From Aspidapion aeneum (lineage: Eukaryota; Arthropoda; Insecta; Coleoptera; Brentidae): 64,000 nt of DNA. Below, piece by piece: positions 30,851-41,262 of the stretch; the first letter of the stretch is position 1; each line of letters begins with the position of its first letter. The translations under genes were made by a program, and so were the position numbers. Where the stretch lies: positions 69,940,886 through 70,004,885 of the forward strand of contig OY755039.1 of assembly GCA_963576565.1 (NCBI GenBank). Direction: 5' to 3'. The notes under the pieces are model-generated. The model saw only the letters and a list, made by a program, of their open reading frames with translations. It was not told the origin of the DNA and did no database searches.

Positions 30851-33800
30851 ATGGCAAGTTTTGATGCTCATCGTGTTCAAATTGGGCTTTTGGAAGGAAA
30901 ATCGAACTGGGTAACCGTGGAAATATAAGATTTTGATATTGCTAAGAAGCGTTCCTGATGCTATTCAACTGTTAGAAGGTAAATTAGTTAAGCCTAAGCC
31001 GGTCGCTGATACTGCTAGTGCAGATGAAAAGAAAGTTTATAATGAAAACTTATCTAAGTACACCAAAGCAGATAGCAATACTCTACTTATTTTAACTACA
31101 AATGTTACAGAAGAAACTTTGACAAAAGTAATGAGATTTACAACTGCATATGAAGGTTTGGTTAGAAATGCATAGATTGTTCGATGGAAACACTGAAGAT
31201 AAAACCTACGATTTATGTAATCAATTCTTTATGTACAAAAGGGACAATTGTGACGATATTGCAACCCATTTGTCAAAATTAAAGAATATTTGGAATCAAC
31301 TTCAAATGGAAATCTCAAAACAAAAATTAGCTGGAGGAAATTCTTGCACATGTGACCTTCCTGAATTGCTCCTAATCTGCAAGATTTTAAATACACTACT
31401 TGAAGAATATTTTTTGTTCAAGTCGAGCTGGATGCTCATGACAAAAGCTGAGAGGAAAATTGATAACTTAACAAATCAGTTGTGTGCATATGAAAAAGCT
31501 CTGAATAATAAAAACGAAGATAAACAGCAAGTGTTGGCAACCGAAAAAACACATGGATACAAGAAAACAAACCAGAAAAGAGGACCTTTTTGCAATTATT
31601 GTAAATCTTATGGACATCGTGTTAAACAATGTGAAAAGTGGAAATCTGATGGAAGACCGCCAAAATCTCAAGAAAAACCATCAAAAGACAACCAAAAGCA
31701 AAGCTTATTTGCAGAAACTAGCATGGTTTATACAGCTGTATTTGACAAAGAAAGCTGGTTTGTCGACAATGGTGCCACAAATCATATTGTAAATAGAAAA
31801 GACTTGTTTGAAATTTTTGAAAACTTCACTGGAGATTATTCGGTAACTACTGCCAATGGTGATTCAATAAAAGCCGTAGGAAAAGGTACAATAAATCTCG
31901 AAGTTGTTGTTGGTAGAAAAGTAGAAGAGGTGCAATTGACAGATGTATGGTATGTACCTGATATCAAGCAAAATCTGTTCTCAGTACTTTCTGCGCAAGA
32001 CAAAAATCCAGGAAGCGACTTCATTTCCAAAATCGAACAATGTCAATTGAAAATCAATGGTAAAGTTCTACTAAACGGGTTTAGAAGCCGATATGGAGGT
32101 TTGTACAAATTATGTGTTAGAAATGTTAAGCCAAACAATGCCAATGAAGCTAGTGTCACTGCAAATATGAATGTTTTACAACTTTATCATGAAAGGCTAG
32201 GACATCAGAACAAACGGCATGTAAAGTCACTTTTATCCAGAGAATTTGGCATCAATGTTAAATTGGATAGTGAACTATGTGAAAGCTGCATTTTTGGAAA
32301 AGCACATAGATTAAAATTTGGTACAAGGGAGCGAGCTAAAAAACCTGGAGAACTATGGCATTCTGATGTTTGCGGACCATTTGAAAAATCACAATCAGGA
32401 TACAAATACTTTGTACTGTTCAAAGACGATTACAGCAGATATCGTTATGTATACTTCATGAAAGAAAAAGCTGAGGTACCAGAAAAGTTAAAGATTGCTT
32501 TACAAGAGGCTAGAACTATGGGTCATATTGTAAAAGAGTTTCTGAGCGACAATGGTGGAGAATTTGATAGTCATCAGATAAGAAGAATTCTATCAACAAA
32601 TGGTATACATCAAAGACTTACCATGCCCTATACCCCTGAGCAAAATGGCTGTTCTGAACGCGACAATCGAACAATAGTCGAAACAGCAAGAACCCTATTC
32701 CACTCAGCAGTCGAACCTCTTCCTCAAAGCTTGTGGGCTGAGATGATAAACACAGCTGTGTATATCCTTAACAGGTCAGGAAAATCAAGTGTTCCAGACA
32801 AGAGTCCTTACGAAATGTGGACAGGAAAGAAACCAGGTCTAAAACATTTGAGAATCATCGGATCAACATGTTATGCTCACATCCCAAAGATATACAGAAA
32901 GAAAATGGACAGAAAAGCAACAAAAGGTATTTTGATTGGTTACGACAACGATGACGGCTATCGAATTTGGTCAAAAGAAAAACGAAAACTGATAAGATCA
33001 CGTGATGTCATTTTTGAAGAAAAACCTAGAGTTTCGGAAAATCCAGTTGTTATACTACGAGATACACCAGAAAAATCTGTAGAATCAGAACCTGATTTAA
33101 CACAAAACAATCAACCTGCTCAACATGAAGAAAACCAAAATGTCAGCGATTCTGAAGACGAAGATGACATGCATCCAATGCAAGGTAAACTTGATTTGAG
33201 GCAACAGGATGATACTGATAGTGTTATAGAAAAAGGTGATGATACAGAAGAAAATGGTGATATAAGTGAAGATGTAGAAACAATAAGAAACTTAAGAAAT
33301 CGAAATGAAATAAAAAAGCCACAAAGACTAGAAGATTTCGTCATGAGTGCAGCAACAAAAATAGCAGATCTCCAAGAGCCACAGAGTTATCAAGAAGCAA
33401 TGAATGGTGAAAATAAGAATCAATGGCTTAAAGCTATGAAAAGCGAGATTCAATCGCTCACAGATAACAAAACTTGGTCACTGGAAAAGCTACCAAAAGG
33501 AAAGAAAGCTATTTCTTGTAAATGGGTGTACAAAATAAAGACAAACAGAGACGGTTCCATTGATAAGTTCAAAGCACGATTGGTAGTTAGAGGGTTTTCA
33601 CAGAAGAAAGGCGAAGATTATAATCAAACGTTCAGCCCTGTTACCAAACTGGGTACCATTCGAGCACTCCTAAGTATTGCAGGAAGTGAGAATCTAAATC
33701 TGACCCAATTTGATGTATCAACAGCGTTTTTATATGGTGAACTCGATGAAGAAGTCTTTATTAAACAGCCTGAAGGTTTCAGTGATGGCACAGATAGTGT

Positions 33801-34923
33801 TTGTAGACTGCAAAGAAGCCTTTATGGATTAAAACAAGCCCCCAGATGCTGGAATAAGAGGATAGCAAATTTCATCCTTGAACTTGGATTCAAAAGAAGT
33901 GAAGCAGATCCTTGTCTTTTCATTAAGAAAGATGAAAAAAGCTTACTACTTATGGCACTTTATGTTGACGATGGTCTTATAGCGTCAAATGACAAGAAAA
34001 TAGAACAAGATTTTTTAGATATGCTAAAAACAGAATTCAAAATTACTGTTAAGCCTGCTAGTTACTTTCTGGGCTTAGAGATTGATAAAGAGAAAGATTT
34101 AGTCTGTGTTAGTCAAACAGCATATACAAAGAAACTGCTGGAAAGATTTGGCATGGAAAACTGCAGACCTGTCTCGACGCCAATCACTAAGGAAACTATC
34201 CAGTTAGGGAAGGAAGACAAAGAAAAAGCAACTGAAAATTTCCCTTATCGAGAAGCAGTTGGCGCTTTGTTATACCTAATGACTGGAACAAGGCCAGATA
34301 TAGCGTATGCAGTGGGTGTAGCATCTCGAAATCTTGAAAATCCTACCAAAGAAGGCATTGTTAGGGTAAAACGAATTTTTCGTTATTTGAAGGGAACCCT
34401 GAACTATGGTCTACAATATTTGGCTGGAACCGGAGGCTACCTAGAAGCTTTTAGCGATGCAGACCATGCTGGAGATGCAACGACTGGTCGATCTACTACT
34501 GGGGTCATCTGCATGTATGCATCTTGTGCTGTGTCCTGGTTAAGTCAAAGACAACCCTCTGTGTCCATATCAACTAATGAGGCTGAAATAGTAGCTGCAA
34601 GCGAAGCCGCCAAGGAAGTTGTATGGCTACGACGACTTTATGAAGAAGTTGTTGATTTAAAAGAAATTCCGTCAGTGATGGTAGATAATGAAGCTGCAAT
34701 TAAGTTAGCTCAAAATCCTGAATTCCATCGCAGAACGAAACATATCAGAACAAGGCATTTCTTCGTACGAGAAATGGTATCTGAAGAAATGTTAGAAGTC
34801 AAACAAATTTCAACTATCCTACAAGTAGCAGATGCTTTGACGAAGCCTATATTCAAACCACGTTTGGAAAAACTTCGTGACAGTATGGGTCTTGTCAAAC
34901 TAGCAAATGAGGGAAGGTGTTGA
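30851..34923 (+). pseudogene. gag-pol: Copia gag-pol polyprotein, two frameshifts in gag, pol intact
   Basis: Starts MASFDAHRVQIGLLEGKSNW. Extra G bases near 30914 and 31155 break gag; from 31150 to 34923 the frame is open. Order: zinc knuckle CNYCKSYGHRVKQC (31590), protease WFVDNGATNHIV (Asn after the catalytic Asp instead of Ser/Thr), GAG-pre-integrase zinc region LYHERLGHQNKRH...CESCIFGKAHR, integrase D (WHSDVCGPF), D (SDNGGEF), E (PEQNGCSERDNRT), RT with QFDVSTAFLYGELDEEVF and catalytic YVDD, RNase H with SDADHAGD and SISTNEAEIVAASEA, ending ADALTKPIFKPRLEKLRDSM. The stop codon overlaps the LTR start. Confidence 0.95.
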
Positions 34924-35070
34924 AGCTAGTGTCCCTAGTTCAGCTAGACATTTTAAGTTTGTCAATGTTTTTTGACAATAAAAAAAATTAAAATTAAATT
35001 TTGTCATAAAAGTTAGTTTTGTTTACTCTATAAAAGTTACTACTAAGGATTACCCACTTTAATTTCAATT
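34918..35070 (+). repeat. 3' LTR of copia
   Basis: Starts TGTTGAAG directly after the purine run GAGGGAAGG and ends TTTCAATT. Contains a CTATAAAAG TATA-like box near 35029. Confidence 0.85.
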
Positions 35071-36210
35071 GTACCTTCACAGTTTTTTAATATCCGAGAT
35101 TGGAAAATTTTAGTACCAAAACCTCAACGTGATAAAGTTATTTCATCATGTCATGATCCACCTACCAGCTCTCATTTTGGTTTTTATAAAACCTTGGCTA
35201 GAGTTCAACAGTACTATTATTGGCCTCAGATGAGATATGATATCATGCGTTTTATTAGAAAATGTTTAGTCTGTGGAACACAGAAACATTCTAATTTAGC
35301 ACCATTAGGTTTAATGGGAAGAGAAAAGAAAGCTGAGTATCCTTTTCAGATTATTGCAGTAGATCTCATTGGTCCACTACCACGTTCTAAAAAGTCACAT
35401 AAATTGCTTTTGGTAGTCTTAGACTGGTTTTCTAAGTATAGTCTTCTATTCCCTTTAAGATCGGCTAAGGCTAAAAATTTTGTTACTATGATGGAAAATG
35501 ATGTATTTCTAATTCACGGAGTACCCCAATTTATTATATGCGATAATGGGACAAATTTTGCTAGTCGTCAATTTAAGGAATTGGGTGATAAATATCAAGT
35601 TCAGAAAATTTGGTACACCACTTTATACTCGCCACAATGTAATTCAGTGGAGAGAAATAATCAGACTGTTGATACTGCTATTAGATGTTATGTTGATGCC
35701 CATGATAACTGGGATATCTACACCACAAATTCGTCAAGCGATTAACACTTCTAAACACGAAGTTACTTTTTTACCTCCAACATATCTTAATTTTGGTCGT
35801 CATGTTCCTCTTTGTGGTAATTATTATGGATCTGTTCTTGAGGATCAATCAGTTGAGATCTGTCCTGGTGGTCGTAACACTTATGCTGAATCATTCAATG
35901 AATTTAGAGGTATCTTTAGAGAAGTTCGTGAACGCTTACATACTGCTTATCAACGTAACTCTCGAAATTATAATCTTCGTGAAATTTCCTTTAATATTGG
36001 TGATAAGGTATGGCGTCGAAATAGAATTCTGTCTAGTGCTGTAAATAAGTTTGCTGCTAAGTTAGCACCTAAATATGTCTTAGCAGAAGTTTGTAAAAAA
36101 TTGTCTCCTACGGCTTAAGTATTAAAAGATGTAAACGGTAAAAAGACTGATCGTTGGCATATTAAAGATTTGAAGCTATACCGTGGATTGGATATGATGC
36201 CAGATGATTA
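35071..36210 (+). pseudogene. pol: Gypsy B integrase
   Basis: Begins directly after copia, about where the zinc-binding domain starts (HDPPTSSHFGFYKTLARVQQ-like, with stops), then YYWPQMRYDI, CLVCGTQKH; core: IAVDLIGPLPRS (D), ICDNGTNFAS (D), SPQCNSVERNNQTVD (E). A frameshift near 35743 leads to the frame to 36118 (GDKVWRRN, APKYVLAEV), and a last piece (GKKTDRWHIKDLKLYRG) runs to a stop near 36210. The catalytic triad is present, but the gene is broken. Confidence 0.85.
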
Positions 36211-37111
36211 ATTTTACTTACTTTCTAGCTGATCTTATCTTATTATATTGTTGTACCTTACCTTTGATTATCTAGTACATATGTGTATTTTACCTTGGAG
36301 GTTGGTTACCTTCATATTCATAACTATGTCCATAAAATATATAGCTTGAATATATAATAAAACATATGTTTTACCTTGTGTATATATTTTTTCTTTCCTT
36401 TAATGTTGGAGGCGCCCCACATTAAATTTGTTTCCTCTAGCAGTTTAGTACTTAACTGATGATTTTGATATAGGTTTTTATTAGTATCTTTATTGAGATA
36501 TTGAATTTCAACCTATGGGTTGTGAATATTTTTGAGATTAGTTTTAGTTTTGTTGTTGTAAGATGGGATTGATGAACGAGGACTATCTAGTCACTTATCT
36601 AGATTATTGCAATTTCAGTCTTTTAACCCGCCTAACATCTGAAGGTTTGAAACATCTTCAATATCAGCTGGATTAAGTTAGCTGTAATGAGAACTATTGT
36701 AAATAGTTCAGTAGTAATTGTAATTATTTCGATTAGTCGACTTTCCTATACTAGAACAATGTTGTTGTTCATAGATACCTACTACTAGTTCACAACTTGA
36801 ATAGTTGCCGTCATTAGTTTTAGTGATTGTAGATTTTAGTTGTTTCTATTGCGTTTGTGTAGACATTATCAATATTGAATCCTACCAGATTTGACCCCTA
36901 CCAGATTTGACTTACCTATTTAGTCTCCATTTTGGACGTTTGATACACGCAAATATCAAGACACAATTTAAAGCAATAGATTACTTTCTTTAGAAACGAT
37001 TTTGTAGATCATTTGTTATTAGAATTTTATTTATTTTTTTATCTTGATGATGATTGTAGGCCTTTATGAAAAAAGTGGCTTGCAACTTTTTTCTGCCCAG
37101 AGGAGGGGTAG
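36211..37111 (+). other. Gypsy B 3' untranslated region and polypurine tract
   Basis: T-rich, no ORF. It ends in AGAGGAGGGG (37101-37109) just before the LTR, the plus-strand primer site. Confidence 0.65.
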
Positions 37112-38427
37112 TGTAGCATTTTATTTTATGGAACAATAAAACGCTACGTAAATATAAGCATGGTTAGCTTGTAAAAAAACGCTCAACTACCTTCTTGCAC
37201 TGGACGTGCACATCAACTGTGAATAGCCCCACTTGATATTTTGGTCGGAGAATATCCTGTTCTCTGGTGAGATTGCGATTTGCCTTTTAGCGTCCGGTCC
37301 AGAGTCACGTTGAATGACGTGTCGAGTGACCCTCAATTTTTTCTCCATTGGAGGTTTTGAGAAAACCCTCCATTAAAACCACGTTCTTAGTGAGCCCCCA
37401 ACTATTGATTTGCTGTGCAGGGTCTGTAGAATGTGTGGAAAGTTTCCCTTATTGAGGTAAGTCATTTTTTTTCGCTATTTCCACGTGGAAAAAATGCTCA
37501 TGCTAGTTTTTTGTTAAAAACAGGGTCCTTGGGAAGACCGCGTGATTATCCCGCTACAATTTCCATCCTGTTTTTGGTTACAAAAAATCCATCAGGAATT
37601 TGCAATTATTTCCTGACCAGAACAATGTCTCAGACAGTCCATCATTTTCATGGTCTCAGGCACTCCATAGTCTCAGACAGCCCATGGTTTTCAGTCTCAG
37701 GCAGTCCGTAGTTTCCATTTCCATGAATATCAGGCAAGATCTTTCCTTTTATTTTGAGAAAATTCATCGTATAATGTCCAATATAAAAATATTAATTTAT
37801 TTAAAAATAAATTAATCGGTACTCTAACCCTACTAAAATAATAAAACAAACATAAATTCTTAAAGATAAATAAAATAACTTTTATTCTAAAATTTAAATT
37901 TCACCATGATGTACACTGGCCGGCACTTGCATAAAACTATAACTTCCCTGGTATATTATGGCCATAACACCCAGGTAAATATGTAGTGTGATTGCCAAAG
38001 GGTAATAATCCTTTACATAAATAATCAGGTATTATTTTTTATAACCTTTTCCCTTTTTTAAATTAATTAGGTATCAGTTTTTAGTAGGTATACTTCAAGA
38101 GGTCTTATTTCCTTTACCTTTTTGTTATAAAATTCCATGAAGAATTTTTAATAAATCTATTTTTGTTTCCTACTTCAAACTTCTTTACTAATTTGTAATA
38201 ATGCGCCTTTAATATTAATTCACTATTTAAGGTATTTATTTTGTGTTTCTCATTTTACACATAATAAAAAAATGAGTGGCGTCCAAAAACATTTAAATAT
38301 ATAGGTACTTCAACTCAGTGATAAAAAAACCTACGACCCAGCTCTCCTAGGAAAAAACTGAGTGTCCGTTCGCTGGAGCCTAAACAAATTATTATTATTT
38401 AAAATCAGTATAAAAAAATAGGCTACA
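37112..38427 (+). repeat. 3' LTR of gypsy B (intact, 1316 bp)
   Basis: TGTAGC...GCTACA. It is collinear with the two halves of the split 5' LTR. The Polinton target region reads GGCCGGCACTTGC here against GGCGGCA plus GCGGCACTTGC in the 5' LTR. Confidence 0.92.
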
Positions 38428-40469
38428 TAATGGATCATAAGGAAAAGAAATCAAACATGCCGCATACTAAAAACAATATCATATAATTTCATTTTTAGAA
38501 GCACATATTTTATATGGAAAATAAACAAAACTCTACAAATTACAAATAGAGAAAAAATACATAATATATAAAGGACTCCACCGTGTACACTTTTTAAGAA
38601 TTAAGCTAAAAGCTCACAAGAAAAAAGAAAGGTATTTAAGCATTGTTTACTCAAGACAAATCATGATCTATCTTCCCATACGTTCGGATAAAGCCGGACT
38701 TTTTGGCGACCCGAGAGACCATTTGTTTTGGTCATCCAATTTTTTTTAGGACGGTTTTGTTTGCCTGTTTTATCCAAAACCAGGCTTTTCCAGTTAACCA
38801 ACTGCTTGTTTTTTAACTATTTTCGGGGGCAGTCTCGGTTATTGACGAAATATAAACTCGTTTAGGAATGAGAATGAGATGAGTTATTTTTTATTTTATT
38901 TTGAAAATAAATTAACTGTACTTGACTAAACATTGCTTAATTTGCAACAAAGATTAAAAATACATAACGGCAAAAAATATTCTGTAGCCAAAGAATTATA
39001 CCTATTACAGTGATTTAAGCATACGGAATTTTTGGTGTCATTTGGAGCTCTAGATTTGATAGGGTTTTTCTAGTTGTGAAGTTGCTCAGAACTTGACTTA
39101 AATGAAACATGCGACATATCTGTCGTCCTTCGTTAGTGTGTGTTTTTTTTTAAATATTTAATGAGAAAGCTGCCCTCAATATTGCAATTGCTAATGAATT
39201 ATGGCTTAATAGTGTGCAAAATATGGCTTACGGAAATAAGTAAACAATTCTTTGACTACAAAGAGTAATACAGTGACTTAATACAAACTGGTGTCAAAAT
39301 ATTTTAAAAAATTATAAACTACGTATTTAATGATGTCAAGAACATTTAGCTTACTTGGAACAAGTAATTTGTTAAATAGTGGCTACTTATAGGTAAATAT
39401 AGTTAATTTTATTTTCATTATTGCACTTTTCTCTTAATATAAAATTGCAATAATAAATAATTTTAAATAAAAAAATTACATATTTTAGTACACAATTAAT
39501 ATTTCCTTTGTAAAATAAAGTAGCCACAATTTTTTTCGTTACGTGTAAATAAATTACTAGCCTGAGGAGTTTTTTTATGCCTCAGTCGATTTTTTAAAAT
39601 TTCTTCTCAACAAAAGTTATGAAACATTCAAAATAGAGGTACTATATGTAATATATAATGTGCAAGTTCTACAAGAAAAAATAATATATTAAGTCTTAAG
39701 TTTAATATATTATTATAATATGCTAATACAAAAAAGGGAGGGGCGAAGAAGAAAGACTCACTGTCCAATATCAACCGCGAAGCGTTAAAGATAGTTAATT
39801 TATCTTATTAATATTTTAAAGTTTCTTCGTATTTTGTGTTAGTTTGTGGAAATTGCCAAAAGTTTACACCTGAAAATAAAAATAATACGTCAATTACCTA
39901 TACAGTGAATATCGGTTATAACGACATTGATTAATTTCGGTCGTTATAGAAAAAAAAAGGGAACAAACTGGGTTATATATTTTTATTACGAAAAAGTGAT
40001 TATAAACTCTATATCATAATTTTTGAGATAACTTTTTGACAGTTATCAGCTGTTCACCATAATAACTAGCATAGGCCAACAAAAAAAAGTTGTAAAAAGT
40101 TGTCTCAAAAATAATGACATAAACTGTATCTTTTTAGATTTTCATTAAAAAGTATCTTTTTTTAAAAAAAGTTAAAAACATGGAATATTTTCAGATGTAG
40201 ATACATCAGGGCGGATCTAGAAACCTAATTTGAGGGGGAGGGGGGGGGGGTGAATTTCAAAATCATTAAACTGTTTGTCAATGTTGTCAGTATATTTTTG
40301 AAATTGTTTATGTTGAACAAAAATAAAAAATGGGAAAACGAGTTTTATAGGAGTGAGAAGTCCTTTTTGAAGTAAGTAGCTTTGATTATTTAAAAAACCA
40401 CAGAATATCATCGGAAAGGAAAAGTAAAAAAACATATTTTTGACTTCTTTTTTCTTGAACCATATATTT
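38428..40469. other. AT-rich intergenic DNA
   Basis: No gene seen. Contains a G-run at 40236-40251 and degenerate A/T-rich repeats. It lies between gypsy B and the 3' end of beta-spectrin. Confidence 0.5.
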
Positions 40470-40755
40470 TATATTTTTAGTTTTGTTGGTTTCTTGGGGA
40501 TGTGGTTCTAATAAAACTAGCAAAATTTGCTAATTTAGCAAACTAAGAGGCTTTGTTTGCGTATTAGTTGTTTGTATTTAATTTTAAAATGTTTTTCGTG
40601 TAAAGTGTGACTGTCTTTTTAAAACTGTTTTTGACATAATGTAGTGTGCAAATGTGATTGAATGTTTCTGAAGGTCTTTGGACCGAAACGTCAATAAATG
40701 TGAATCCATATTTGCTAGTTTTATTAGAACCACATCCCCAAGAAACCAACAAAAC

Positions 40756-40757
<2 letters not shown>
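40470..40757. mobile_element. MITE with about 48-bp inverted repeats next to (TA)n
   Basis: Left arm TTTTGTTGGTTTCTTGGGGA, right arm TCCCCAAGAAACCAACAAAA. The inside contains a CCGAAACGTCAATAAATGTG stretch of a type common in arthropod repeats. A (TA)n tract (40758-40812) directly follows. Confidence 0.75.

Positions 40758-40812
<55 letters not shown>
40758..40812. repeat. (TA)n microsatellite
   Basis: About 27 TA units with one GTA interruption. Confidence 0.95.
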
Positions 40813-40819
<7 letters not shown>

Positions 40820-41078
40820 GTGTGATCACAATTTAGGTATGTTTAAAATATGACGAAGGAAAGTCTATTATCAAACAGTGCTTCAGGACACTATAAGACC
40901 TAAAAGTAAAGTGTTTTTAAATTTACATGTTGCAAATTTTTTTGTGATAACCACAGAAACACGATGTTTGTCGTCCTACATTAAATAAATTTTCGTGTGT
41001 GCGCTGGGTCTTCGTGTAAGATGAATGAGTTATTAATGTCTCAAACGGTTTTTATTTTTAAGGTTCAAGTGATCTTAC

Positions 41079-41262
41079 CTATGTTTTCTTAAGAGTAAAA
41101 AAGCTGCGCCTCTTGGGGTCTTCCTTTTGGGAAGAAGCGGGCAAGGTTTGAGACTTAGAGGGCCCCGACTGAGCGGTAGCTTGACTATTGATGTGCGAAA
41201 TCCAAGTGTTCACTTCAGAATCGTCGTGACATTGGAACAAAAAGACGCCACCATTCTCCAAA
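41079..41262 (-). CDS. Beta-spectrin last coding exon: PH C-terminal helix and tail
   Basis: Encodes [20 protein letters not shown] and ISHINSQ (PH helix), then a Ser/Gln/basic tail ending [10 protein letters not shown] and TAG. The stop codon is directly followed by GTAAGA, a good donor. A minus-strand AATAAA lies near 41050-41056. Confidence 0.93.

Larger units (their letters stand above)
30652..35070 (+). mobile_element. Ty1/copia element inserted in gypsy B; 5' LTR truncated
   Basis: 3' LTR 34918-35070 (153 bp). The 5' LTR keeps only its last 96 bp or so (30652-30747), differing from the 3' LTR mainly by one C/T change and A-run length. Primer site GGTTATGGACC (30748-30758) resembles the Drosophila copia site that pairs with the anticodon arm of initiator tRNA-Met. 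One gag-pol ORF follows with two single-base frameshifts in gag. A young insertion. Confidence 0.92.
8362..38427 (+). mobile_element. Gypsy B: LTR retrotransposon hosting Polinton, THAP-type and copia insertions
   Basis: LTRs start TGTAGC and end GCTACA. The 3' LTR is 37112-38427 (1316 bp). The 5' LTR is 8362-9154 plus 22398-22953 and is split by the Polinton. A primer site complementary to tRNA-Lys follows at 22960-22977. Inside are gag, protease, RT, RNase H, integrase, a long 3' untranslated part and a purine tract (37097-37111). Domain order RT-IN places it in Ty3/gypsy. Flanks TAAG (left) and TAAT (right) could be an imperfect 4-bp target duplication. All coding parts are decayed. Confidence 0.88.

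Noticed and set aside
39500..40435. Short ORFs in the intergenic region, including 40217-40435
   Set aside because: Low-complexity, across a G-run; no homology features.
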